Positions 34,714-45,277 of a stretch of 64,000 bases of DNA are shown in pieces. The translations under genes were made by a program, and so were the position numbers. The stretch is from positions 1-64,000 of the forward strand of contig JAIQDT010003553.1 in the NCBI GenBank assembly GCA_021521415.1. The letters run 5' to 3'. Under the pieces are notes generated by a model. That model saw only the letters and a list, made by a program, of their open reading frames with translations, was not told the DNA's origin and ran no database searches. Source of the DNA: Bidens hawaiensis. Lineage: Eukaryota; Streptophyta; Magnoliopsida; Asterales; Asteraceae. Numbering within the stretch: position 1 is the first letter of the stretch; each line of letters opens with the position of its first letter.

Positions 34714-37700
34714 TCAGGTAGCATCTGATCCCTTGCGGTGCTTCCATATCACTTTCACTAAGGGTATAACCTTGTGACAAAGTTGTTTTTCCTTGCGATC
34801 GACAATCTCTATCAGTTGCTCAATGTAGTTCAACTGTTTATCAACCTCAATGTCCATCAATGGCACGTGAGACGTGTCGTCCGCTAGACATTTTCTCAGA
34901 TGAGAGACATGAAAGGTTGAATGGATTCCTTCTAACTCATCAGGTAAATCCAGCTTATAAGCTACTTCACCCACACGATCTAACATCTTAAACGGTCCAA
35001 TGTACCTTGGACTCAACTTTCCTCTCTTTCTGAATCGAATGATCCCTTTCCAAGGCGAGACCTTGAGCATCACATTGTCACCAACGTTAAACTCAATCGG
35101 TCGTCGCCGCTTATCAGCATACGACTTCTGTTTGTCCTGAGCAGCCTTCATTCTAGCTTTAATCTGATCGAATTTTAAAGATGCCTCTTGAACAACCTCC
35201 AAACTTCCCATCTCTTTCTGACCAATCTCTCCCCAACATACAGGGGTTCTACATCGTCAACCATAAAGCATCTCAAACGGTGGCATACCAATACTTGAAT
35301 GGTAGCTGTTGTTATAAGAGAACTCTGCCAAATGCAGACGATCATCCCAACTTCCACCATAATCTAAAACACAAGCACATAGCATATCATCTAGGGTTTG
35401 GATCGTCCTTTCAGACTGTCCATCTGTTTGAGGATGATACGCCCTACTGATCTTCAATCTCGTTCCCATGGCTTCATGGAACTTCTTCCAGAACCTCGAA
35501 GTAAACCGAGTATCCCTATCAGACACGATCGATAACGGTACACCATGCTTCGATACAAACTCTTTTATGAACAAGCTTGCTAACGTTTCTGACGAGATAG
35601 CCTCTCGTATAGGCAGAAAGTTAGCACTCTTGGTCAAACGGTCCACAATCACCCATATGGTATCATGATGCTTAGCTGTATGAGGTATCTTAGTTATGAA
35701 ATCCATGGTGATGTGTTCCCATTTCCATTCAGGTATCTCAAGCGGTTGCATTTTCCCCTAAGGCTTCTGATGTTCGGCTTTGACTTGCAAGCGAGTTAAG
35801 CACTTACCGACATAATCCACCTCGTCATTCTTCATTCTAGGCCACCAATAGTCTCTCTTCAAGTCTTGGTACATCTTCGTAGCTCTAGGGTGAATCGAGT
35901 ATCTGGACTTATGAGCTTCATCTAAGATTCGGCCTCTAAGATCACCATGGCGTGGGATCCACATACGGTCAAACCTAGTCTTAACACCATGCGTGTTTTC
36001 CATCAACTCATATGCTGACCGAAAATCCTTTCTTCCTTTACTAACCCTTCGTCTACTAACACCTCTGACTGCACTTTGATGATTTCTTCAAAAAGACTTG
36101 AATTCATAATCAGCTGGTATGACTTTACTGTTGCAATGACTTCCTCATTCTTACAACTTAGCGCGTCAGCGACCACATTAGCTTTACCAGGATAGTATTT
36201 AATGTCACAGTCGTAATCCTTAATCAAATACAACCATCTCCTCTGTCTCATGTTCAACTCCTTTTGTTCGAAGAAGTATTTTAGGCTCTTATGATCGGTG
36301 TAAATGCTACACTTAGTACCATACATATAATGTCTCCATATCTTAAGAGCATGAACTACAGCTGCGCTCTAAATCATGCGTTAGATAAGTACTCTCATAG
36401 ACTTTCAATTGTCTAGACGCGTAAGCTATCACTTTACCTCGTTGCATCAACACACAACCTAACCCACGATACGAAGCATCAGTACAAACGACCAAATCCT
36501 CGTCACCATCGGGTAAAGCAAGGATTGGAGCTTGCGTGAGTCTTTTCTTTAATTCCTCAAATGCTTCTTCTTGGAATTTTTCCCAACTGAATACTACCGA
36601 CTTTCGGGTCATACCGGTCAACGGTGCGGCTATCTTGGAGAAGCCTTCGATGAATATCCTATAGTAGCCAGCTAACCCTAAAAAGCTTCGTATATCAGTC
36701 AGATTCTGTGGAGTCTTTCAGTTCGTTATCGCTTAAATATTAGTGGGGTCCATGGAAATCCCTTCCCGATTTATCAGGTGACCTAGAAATTGCACTTCTC
36801 TTAACCAGAACGCGCATTTCAAAAACTTAGCATACAACTTCTCTTCCTTCAGAGTCTCCAATACCTCTCTCAAATGCTCAGCATGATCGGTCTCGTTCTT
36901 TGAATAAATCAATATATCTTCAATAAAGACGATAACCGATTTATCCAACATAGGCCGACACACCCTATTCATCATGTCCATAAATGCTGCGGGAGCATTC
37001 TTTAGACCGAATGACATTACGAGGAACTCGTAGTGTTCATACCGCGTCCGAAACGTTGTTTTAGGGATGTCTGCCTCTTTCACTTTCAGTTGATGATAGC
37101 CTGATCTGAGGTCTATTCGTGAGAACCAACTTGAACTTTGCAGTTGGTCAAATAGATCATCAATACTTGGCAAAGGATATCTATTCTTCATTGTAAGCTT
37201 GTTCAACTTGCGATAGTCTATGCACATTCTCATACTCCCATCCTTATTCTCCACGAATAACACTATTGCGCCTCACGGGGAAACACTTGGTCTAATGAAA
37301 CCTTTGTCGAGGAGTTCTTGCAGTTGGGACATCAGTTCTTTCATCTCGGACGACGCTAGATGGTAAGGTGCTTTCCGATGGGTTGGGCTTCTGGTACTAA
37401 ATCTATCTGGAATTCTATCTCTCGCTCTGGTGGCAACCCCGGAAGATCTTTTAGGAATACCTCTGGGTAGTCGCGCACGATAGGAACAACTTTCATTTCT
37501 TTCGTCTCGGCCGTAGCGTTGACAACATACGCCAGGTAGGCACCGACCCTCGCCTTAACAAACCATCGGCTTTTATCATCCAAATGACATTAAGCCTAGA
37601 ACTTTCCTTATCACCATAAACCGTCACCGCACTACCATCCAAGGACTTTAACCTTATTATCCTACTCTTACACGCTATCTGAGCCTGACCACCAATCCAT

Positions 37701-39302
37701 TCCCAAAACCACATCGAACCCTCCTAAGGTCATAACGTACAAGGTAACAGGGAACTCATGTCCCTCTAATTCTATCTTACAGTCCTTAACCATTTTCATT
37801 ATTTTAACCGAGGCGTCACTAGCGGTTTCTACTATAAAAGTTTCAGACACTCGGCAACAGTTCATTTTAGCTAATTTACTAAAGGACGTGGCTACAAAAC
37901 TTTTGTTCGCACCAGAATCAAATAATACCGAAGCAGATTTTCCGTTTACTAAAAACGTACCTGTCACGACGTCTGGAATCTGTTTGGTTTGCTCCTGAGT
38001 CAGCATGTAGGATCTGGTCTTTGGCCTTGACGGTTCAACATCTTTCTTTCCACCACCACCAGCTTCAGTACATTCTCTGGCTGTATGACCCTTCTTCCTG
38101 CATTTGTAACATGTGGGTTCGGCGTGGCATTCATGAGCATAATGCCCCATCTTCCCACATTTGTAATAGGAATTTGACCCTAGTCTGCACTCTCTACCAT
38201 GAGTCTTTCCACACCTATGGCACACATCAGAACCAGTACCCCACTTGCACTCACCACCGTGCATCTTACCACAAGTCTTACATGACTTCTTTTCCCACAC
38301 CTTCTGTTTCTTATCCTTGGAGTTTCACAACTGATTACCAGGTCGTTTGGCAAGAACAACCCATTTCTTCTCTTTCTTCTCTTCTACCACCACATTGTCC
38401 ACGACCAGATCATCATAAACCATCTCTGCGAGTTTGACAACAGAGTCAAAAGTAGCCGGTTTACTGGTCTTGACTAACGTGCGGACGTTCTGCGGTATCC
38501 CCCTCACATAACACTTGATTTGTTTGGCTTCAGTCTTCACTATGTCAGGCACCAGCCTAGACAGGCGGTTGAATTCAGTAGTGTACTCGCGGTGTGTCAT
38601 CTTACCTGCTTTCAAATTCAGAAACTTCATCTCAACTCTTTCAACTTCTGCGTCAGCGTAGAACCTCTTCATTACCAACTCCTTCAGATTATCTCACTTC
38701 ATTGCCTTGATCTCTTCCCGACTCTTTCTCTGCTCAACTGATTCCCACTAATACATTGCCTTATCACCAAATGATTGTGTAGCATAACCCACAGCTTGGT
38801 CGGGACGGCACTCGCTAATTCGGATAACCTTGTCCATAGTAGTTATCCATTGGAGAGTAGCGATTGCGTCTCCCAAACCAGTCAGCTTTGGCGGGTCACG
38901 TCCCTTGAAGGACTTTTAGTTGCACCCACCTCGGCCTCTTTTCCTGTCATCGTCTTTCATAGACTTAACCCCACTAGAGGCCTCCCATTCTCCTTCTCCA
39001 TCTCTCCTACCATCACCACCTGCCCCTTCAGCAGTTCTTTCTCGGCTTCCAGCAGACCCTCCAGGAGTCATATTCTTCACAGAAGTGGCTACAGCTTGAA
39101 CAATAGCTGCTTGAATTGCGGGATTCAGTTGAACCCCTTCGTTGTTGTTCGGGTCTCTTCCAGCTGCGCTTCCTTCATCTCCAGTGTTGGAAGCTGTCTC
39201 AACCGAAGGTTGTTGGACGCGACGAGGCCTGCCACAACGTCCAGTGCGACCTCCAGTTCTCATAATTCCCCCAGCTCCCACATTTCCTTCCGTTCTAGCC
39301 AT
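34714..39302 (-). pseudogene. Gag-pol of the nested gypsy chromovirus
   Basis: Gag starts MARTEGNVG at 39302. The capsid region is near 38680-38330. Zinc knuckles lie at 38290-38060: two short ones (CKTCGKMHGGEC, CHRCGKTHGREC), one missing its first Cys (YYKCGKMGHYAHEC), and one canonical (CYKCRKKGHTAREC). Protease has VLFDSGANKSF (near 37930). RT spans 37263-36733 with YRKLNKLT and GYHQLKV; its FIDD box is changed to FIED. RNase H spans 36621-36003. Integrase (36006-35257) keeps all three catalytic acidic residues (TMDF, SDRD, QSER). The tail (35211-34714) ends in a chromodomain-like stretch. Stops and frame changes fall at most domain borders, for example near 38910, 38690, 37350, 36620 and 35250. 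Confidence 0.92.
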
Positions 39303-39667
39303 TGTATTCTAAAAGGGAAACACAAACGTCATCACTCAAGGAACTATTTAGTACAAGGATAGTAAGGCTAACAGGTAATAACAGTGGCCAGCTGAGATTA
39401 GCTGATCACGTTACTTTCCGTGTCCTATACACTTCCCTTTATGAGTCCATTTGTGCTAGGTTCTACTTTCAAACCGTTAATCAATCAGATAATCCATCAA
39501 TCATATCTCTAACACTGCCATACACTATTCAATCATACCCTTACCTTTACTGAGTTGGTTTGAGTGGCACATGGCATTCTTGAACTGGCATCTTCTTTCT
39601 TTTCTTACTTAAATCCCATTCCCTGTTCGAGTCTAAGCATGTAGGATGCTTAAATCTCTCGAACTTT
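39303..39667 (-). other. Leader of the nested gypsy element
   Basis: Untranslated stretch between primer binding site and gag. No repeat or ORF is supported on the minus strand. Confidence 0.5.
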
Positions 39668-39679
39668 GCTATGATACCA
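39668..39679 (-). other. Primer binding site of the nested gypsy element
   Basis: The minus strand reads TGGTATCATAGC, three bases from the LTR end, close to the complement of initiator tRNA-Met. Confidence 0.8.
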
Positions 39680-39682
39680 ACT

Positions 39683-40682
39683 TGTAAGGCCCCGTCGCCG
39701 GTGCCCTACATCGGACGTTGGATTTACTCATAAACGCAGTTCTAAATATCAGAGTTAACTAAAAACCTTCGCGAATAATAAAATAGTCAACCATTCGTTA
39801 CAATCATCCATAATTTGTCTTTTTAAACATAACGTAAAATATAGTAATGAAACATCATAACAAAATCCTTAGATGCCAGCTTCGTCCAACCCTGCCATGT
39901 GTCTTCCTCAAGATAACTGCCTCATTATACTCACCTGCGTGCATACTAAAAGTCTGAGTGAGTTCTAGTTAATACAATCAACATACAATACGTTCTTATA
40001 TTACATACTTGTCCTTCTTTACTTTCTTTCATGCATACGTAAGTATATACTTTCATTCTTACTTTCATACTTTCTTTCCTTCATACCTTATATTTTATCT
40101 TTCCCTACATACATACTTATACATTTTAAAGAGCCTATCGCCCTATAACCTCACAGATATTATTAGGGTCTACCACCCTTAAAGAGCCTCTCGCTAACCT
40201 CACAGATACTCTAGGTTTGAGTTTCATGATTATTTGTTCAGAATAACGTAACCTTTGAGATCAAAAACATACCTTTATGTGCTTGTTAGGTCACAGTTAG
40301 CTTGGTTATGAACTTGGATCGTGTAATTTGCTTGATATTGAAGATTAATCAAAAGTCCTTGCTCGTTTGATCTTGGATCTTGTTTTCTCTCTTGCGGCCA
40401 GAAGTATGAGGGTATGTGTGTGTGTGTTATGGTGTGTAGAGAGAATAAGATGGATAAGATGGATGAAAATGGAAAGGTTTTGGGTTTAAGGGGTATTTAT
40501 ACTCCCTTAAGCCCATGGACCAAAGGCCCATCTTTCCTTTTTGGTCCATAATTAGCTCCATCTAATTAGCCTACTTATCTCTCTATCCTTATTATTTTAT
40601 TATTTCCATAATAACTCAAGTAAACTTCTCCATCATAACAATTCAATATAAAATATTATTATTTGAAATTCGGGATGTTACA
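39683..40682 (-). repeat. 5' LTR of the nested gypsy element, internally deleted
   Basis: 1000 bp. It matches the 2257-bp partner at both ends but lacks the stretch equivalent to 32915-34146. The junction is at about 40207/40208 (CACAGATA joined to CTCTAGG). The deletion is 1232 bp and removes the ACCGA array. Confidence 0.9.
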
Positions 40683-41640
40683 AAACACGAGTGAGCCGGT
40701 GTCCAAGTTGTCATTTTGAAAAATATTGTAATCTTTTAATTTTCTTGCCGTGCATGTCCAAAGACACGGTCGAGAGGTATCGTGCTGGTTGTTTGATTCC
40801 TTGATACTTTTACATTTCGCTGTGAAGACTCTGGGTCGTGTTTTTGCCATAATTATCTCTCTATTGTGGTTGATATTCCACATTCTAAGGGCGTAATCAA
40901 CTTGGCCTTTTGAAGTGAAATACATATTTAAACGTATTTCTGGATCTTTTTCGTCCCAAAACTCCATTTCATCTTCAGCAAAATTATCCATGGGAATATA
41001 GTCTTCATCCATTCCTCTACCAGCAACATTAAGTCCGAGAAAATGGGTAAGTCCCTGACTTTGTTGTTGAGGCAAAGGCGGGATTGGTTCGTCGTCATCC
41101 GATTCATATTCCGAAATAGATGGTTCACTCTCAAATGTGTCTTCAATTTCTTCAGCAAGAGAGTCTTACAAAAAAAAATATGTATTACCAATTACAACAT
41201 ATTATTGACAATAAAAATAATTAAAAAGGAAGTAACATAACCTTCATCGTAGTCTTTAATGATTGAAGATATACCATGCTCATGTTGTTGCAAGTATGGA
41301 ACTACTGTCGTCCAATCCACATGAATTTTACAGGTGTAACCAGGGAGGCTAGTTGGTATATTAAATACATATCACTTTCTTGGTGAATATGCGCGGTATA
41401 TGAACCTCCATTGTATTCATATTAGAGTGTTAACTCTAGACAACAACATTGACGGTCAATTTGAACGCATCAACATATGTTGTCAACTAACTCGGAATAA
41501 TTGATCTGTTGAGTAACTAAAAATGTAGTGTTACGAGTTTCGGAGCACCCATAACAACCCCTTGTGTGTATGACACTTCACCCCCATAATATAGTTGTAC
41601 CACAAAGGGATTGAATGACAAAGAAGAAGACTTTTGATGC
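40683..41640 (-). pseudogene. MULE 2 transposase (mudrA-type), N-terminal part
   Basis: N-terminal half of the MULE 2 transposase. Exon 1 runs from about 41640 with VVQLYYGGEVSYTQGV, a typical mudrA-type opening, followed by stops and frame changes to about 41243. An intron follows (41242-41167; donor GGTTATG, acceptor TTTGTAAG). Exon 2 carries an acidic linker (SEYESDDDEPIPPLPQQQ) and the MuDR DNA-binding domain: IRLNMYFTSKGQVDYALRMW, REIIMAKTRPRVFTAKC, then NLDTGSLVF, where the gypsy element cuts it at 40683. The reading frame continues at 32365 once the insertion and one AAACA are removed. Confidence 0.85.
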
Positions 41641-41833
41641 AAGTGGAAGGATTGTGAAGTAGAAAGTGGAAGGATGCTTGAATGGTCAATGAGGAAGTGG
41701 AAGGAGGGTTGAAATAGAAAGTGGAAGGATGGTGGTATTTATAATTGATGGAATATAAAATATTTTATTGAATACCTTAGGGCTTAGACTTAACTTATTT
41801 AGGTCACATACCATAATGGTATTTCCCTTACAT

Positions 41834-41834
41834 A

Positions 41835-41872
<38 letters not shown>
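41834..41872 (+). repeat. (ATT)n microsatellite
   Basis: About 12 uninterrupted ATT units. Confidence 0.95.
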
Positions 41873-41984
41873 GCTTTTATATAGCTGTTAAACTGTGATC
41901 TTATTATTAATATTATTATAATTAGTAGTAGTTTTTATATAACTGTTAAACTTTGATTTTCTTTATTTTGCTTCATTCACATGT

Positions 41985-42127
41985 ACTTAGAGACGAGGGT
42001 CTCTCTGGAAGCCACCTCTCTATTCCTTTGGATAGAGGTACGGTGTGCCTACATCCCACCCTCCCCAGACCCTACTTATAGCTTTGATGACGGTGGGATT
42101 TTACTGGGCATGATTGATTGATTGATA
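41985..42127 (+). repeat. Au-type SINE, 3' half
   Basis: The sequence GAGGGTCTCTCTGGAAGCC, CTCTCTATTCC, GGTACGGTGTGCCTACAT, CCCTCCCCAGACCC, TTTTACTGGGCATGATTG closely follows the 3' body of the Au/TS group of plant SINEs as I recall it, and it ends in a short ATTG tail. The tRNA-related head (A and B boxes) is absent, so it is 5'-truncated. It lies inside MULE 2, between mudrA and the foldback. Confidence 0.6.
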
Positions 42128-42200
42128 TAAAATGTTTTAATAAAAAAAATTATTATATAAAATATTTTTTATATATACATATATGTTTACATATATGTAC

Positions 42201-42803
42201 ATACACAGACGAAAGATGCGGAAACACCCATATAATAGGTCGTTTTTAATGAAATAATTTATTTAATACATATTATTATTATATTTAATAAAATGGTTTA
42301 AATGTATAAATTAAAAAAATAAAAAAAATGAGCTAGCAAGGTTTTGAACCCGCGACCTGCCATCCCATAACAAATGATCTTAACCAGCAGGGCTACCAAT
42401 GATGTGCGATAGATGTTAGGAACAATTAAATATAAACAGAATAAAAGAATCCAGGAAAAAAAAGTATTCCCTAATATTTTCCTAATCCGCTATTGGGAAT
42501 GATACGGATTAGGGATTTTTTTTCCGGATTCCTTGTATCCTATATATATTTAAACAATCCTAACATATATCGCATGTCGCTAGTAGCTCAGCTGGTTAAG
42601 ATCAATTGTTATGGGATGGCAGGTTGCGGGTTCAAACCCCTGCCACCCTGTTGTTTTTTTATTTTTTGTTATTTATACATTTAAACCATTTTATTAAATA
42701 ATAATAATAATATTATTAATAATAATAATAGTATGTATTAAATAAATTATTTCACTAAAAACCGACCTATAATTGGGTGTTCCCGCATCTTTCGTCTGTG
42801 TAT
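42201..42803. repeat. 603-bp foldback (long hairpin) with a tRNA-like patch in each arm
   Basis: The left arm (ATACACAGACGAAAGATGCGG... from 42201) is the near reverse complement of the right arm ending at 42803, with the axis near 42502. The arms are about 290 bp each, with scattered mismatches and small indels in (ATT)n tracts. The centre (42481-42513) is itself a CCTAATCCGC-type palindrome like those of the MULE 2 terminal repeats. Each arm carries a tRNA-like segment: right arm 42575-42649 with an A box (TAGCTCAGCTGG) and B box (GGTTCAAACCC), left arm in inverse. It lies between the PMD and mudrA genes. No target duplicate of its own was found. Confidence 0.85.
42575..42649 (+). other. 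tRNA-like sequence in the foldback arm
   Basis: It has good internal promoter boxes (TAGCTCAGCTGG and GGTTCAAACCC) at tRNA-like spacing. The 5' end (GTCGCTAG) cannot pair with the 3' end (CCACCCTG) as an acceptor stem, so it is not a functional tRNA. A more degenerate inverted copy is in the other arm (about 42330-42410). Confidence 0.45.
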
Positions 42804-43587
42804 TAATTTTTAAATATCTTAGTTAGAATTAATTTTTAAAAACTAACGATTGATGTATATTAAATCATTGGTATGTTAACAAGTTGCTGGTTTAATTTGA
42901 TTATGGACAATGAGGTTGGACAGTGTGCAGTTTTTCATGGATGTTCCCATCAAGTTCTTTGTCCAAAAATAATGACATGCATGAACAATTCACATGCATG
43001 AAAAGTTAAGATTCCTGGAAATGTTTTACACACAAAATAAATAAAAATAAAAATAATCACATGCATGAAAAAGTCTCACATTAACGCAAAAAACATTTAA
43101 CAAAAATAATACAAAAAATAAAATATTACATGTGCTGAATTTAAAGTTACAGTCTACGTAATTATTTAATGTCTATGCGGATGGCAGACCTGACAACCAC
43201 CCGTGCCACAACCAACTGGTCTTGGATGTCTTCGTGGTTGTACACGTGTATGTTCTGGATCTTGACGTTCATCATCACATGGTGGACTTGAGCCTTCGGG
43301 TTGAGTCAGCTATAGGTCCAAGATTATTTGAACCGGAATTAAATGTTAGTAACGCGGTTGTTGTACACTAACACCGGTATATTCGTAACTGTGGACCTGT
43401 CCCAGGTTGTTCGTGTACATCGCATGGATCATATTACTAGTAGGAGTGCATTAAATAAAGAGGATACCCAATTGGTTTCTTTGTTGTTGTTAACATTCGA
43501 CTGGGTACCTTGTTGAATGCTTGATGATCCTTGTCCAACATTTTGAAACGAAGGTCGATAACCGGCTTGCCAATCAAGTGTTGCCCC

Positions 43588-43713
43588 TCCAAAATTTGAG
43601 GGATCTGCCCCATAGTAGGCAGTAGGGCTTCCAAAATTCGAGGGACCCGCCCCATAGTCGGTTGATGCCCTTCCTAAATTCGAGGGACTCGCCCCATAGT
43701 TGGCTGTGGGCCA
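43588..43713 (-). repeat. 42-bp in-frame repeat (14 residues) in the PMD tail
   Basis: Three units of 42 bp. Translated on the minus strand they give variants of the 14-residue unit SPTAYYGADPSNFG, all in the same frame with no stops. The repeat stays in register with the tail that follows (ATLDWQAGYRPSF). Confidence 0.7.
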
Positions 43714-44720
43714 TCCAACATTCGACGGACGCTCCCCTCATCATCATCATTAACAGGGTTTACCCGAGGTCTTTTCGACCACGACGCCCCCGAGCACGCA
43801 GAGCAAGTTGGGGGAGCGTGTTATCATGTCTCAAATCCGGTTCATTAGTCTGTATATATGAAGGCTAATCAACATGATTAACATATTGAATTAGCTGAGA
43901 AGCCATGCCTTGGACCCCTCCAAAATTTTCATAGTAATGTTCAGGACCCATGTTCTGCATTCTGATGGCTTCTTGACTAATGTGGCCTAATCCATCCACC
44001 TACAAAACCAAAAATTATTTAAAACCCAAACTCATTACTTATTTATTAAATTTAATTTTACAATAGTAATTATACTAACCAAGTATCTTGTCGTTCCACC
44101 ATGATCATTGAATCCAGTATCTTCAACACCGGGACATGCCTCGGGTCCTTTATATATAACACAATATGTCGATAGAACCAGTCATTGTAAGCATAGAGTG
44201 CCGTAGGCGTGTTGGTCCGTGCACCTTGCACCACATTTGCGTGTATACGGTTCCAATTATCGACATACTCGTCATGAAACGCAGACCGGTTTGTGCTCAA
44301 CCTCCCTTTCTGTACTGTCTTACGGAGTATCCAAAGCACTTCACGTGATAAAGGATAGGGTCAGGGACATCCTGAAGACATCCAACTGTCTCATCACCCT
44401 TTCCACCGGATGATATCCATCAACGTTTCAATAAATTAGAAAACATGATGACCTCCAATTGTTTATGCATGTTAGACACATTTACGGGAGCCTATGCATC
44501 ACGTCCCGATAAGGCATCCAATCAAACTGTTAAAATAAAAAAATGTTAATTTTTAGTATTGACAATCTATTTAAAAAACCTTTATGGTTAACGAAAAAAT
44601 ACTTCGGCCTCCCATAGATTGTAGTGTTGTCCGGTGGGCCTTCAGCACGGGTGAAGGAGTCCCCTGTTACTAATGGTATGCTCCGCCCACCTTCAAAAGA
44701 CAATATTAAGTGTTAGAATA

Positions 44721-45277
44721 TCTACCTATATAATAAACAAATGGATTTTCAACAACCATCTCTATTACTTTTAACCATCTCAATATTTATTCACAATCGT
44801 TTTCAGTTTTAAAGAACATCATTTTTCGGATTTAAAAGCTCGAAATTTTATACTCTTAAAAAAATAAAAATTTATAAAAGATGATTACCGTTTTCATAAT
44901 TTATAAACTTTGACCAATGATATATCATTTAAAAATTCACTCTAATCTCCAAATCCATTCCAAATTTAAATCCTATTATTTTAGAATACATAATCTTTAA
45001 AAGTCTAAACCAAATACATAATTTGAATATGACACATTTTTTAATATGATATTCATTCCAAATATTAGTGTAACTTTTTACAATTATAACATGAGTAACT
45101 TTCCCTAATAATAATAATACTATTATTGACAGTTGCGGGGACAACGATTTTCATATATTCATTTTGTTTACTTTGTACATTAAATTTAGATGCAAGCATT
45201 AAGAATTAAGTTTATTCACATTTTTGATTTTATTTTATTCTTTGACCAACCCGTGTATCACACAGGTTCTGACCTAG
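44721..45277 (+). mobile_element. Small non-autonomous Helitron inside the PMD gene
   Basis: The 5' end reads TCTACCTATATAATAAA after an A. The 3' end reads AACCCGTGTATCACACAGGTT (a hairpin with one mismatch), seven bases, then CTAG followed by T. This is the Helitron signature: TC start, terminal hairpin, CTRR end, insertion between A and T without a target duplicate. It is 557 bp and AT-rich, with no gene inside. It interrupts the minus-strand PMD gene, probably in an intron. Confidence 0.75.

Larger units (their letters stand above)
32366..40682 (-). mobile_element. Nested gypsy chromovirus inside MULE 2 (8.3 kb)
   Basis: Flanked by the 5-bp duplicate AAACA (32361-32365 and 40683-40687). 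LTRs at 32366-34622 and 39683-40682 share both ends (TGTAAGGCCCCGTCGCC to GGGATGTTACA on the plus strand). A primer binding site (39668-39679) and polypurine tract (34623-34636) fix the minus orientation. The internal domain of 5.06 kb encodes Gag, protease, RT, RNase H, integrase and a chromodomain-like tail, all broken. The two LTRs differ in length by a 1.23-kb deletion in the 5' copy. Confidence 0.95.

Noticed and set aside
38775..39362. 195-codon plus-strand ORF
   Set aside because: Exactly antisense to the gag of the nested gypsy element; Ser/Pro-rich content is a mirror of the Gly/Arg/Glu-rich Gag start.
42575..42649. Functional tRNA gene
   Set aside because: A and B boxes are good, but the acceptor stem does not pair and the same sequence is mirrored in the other foldback arm.
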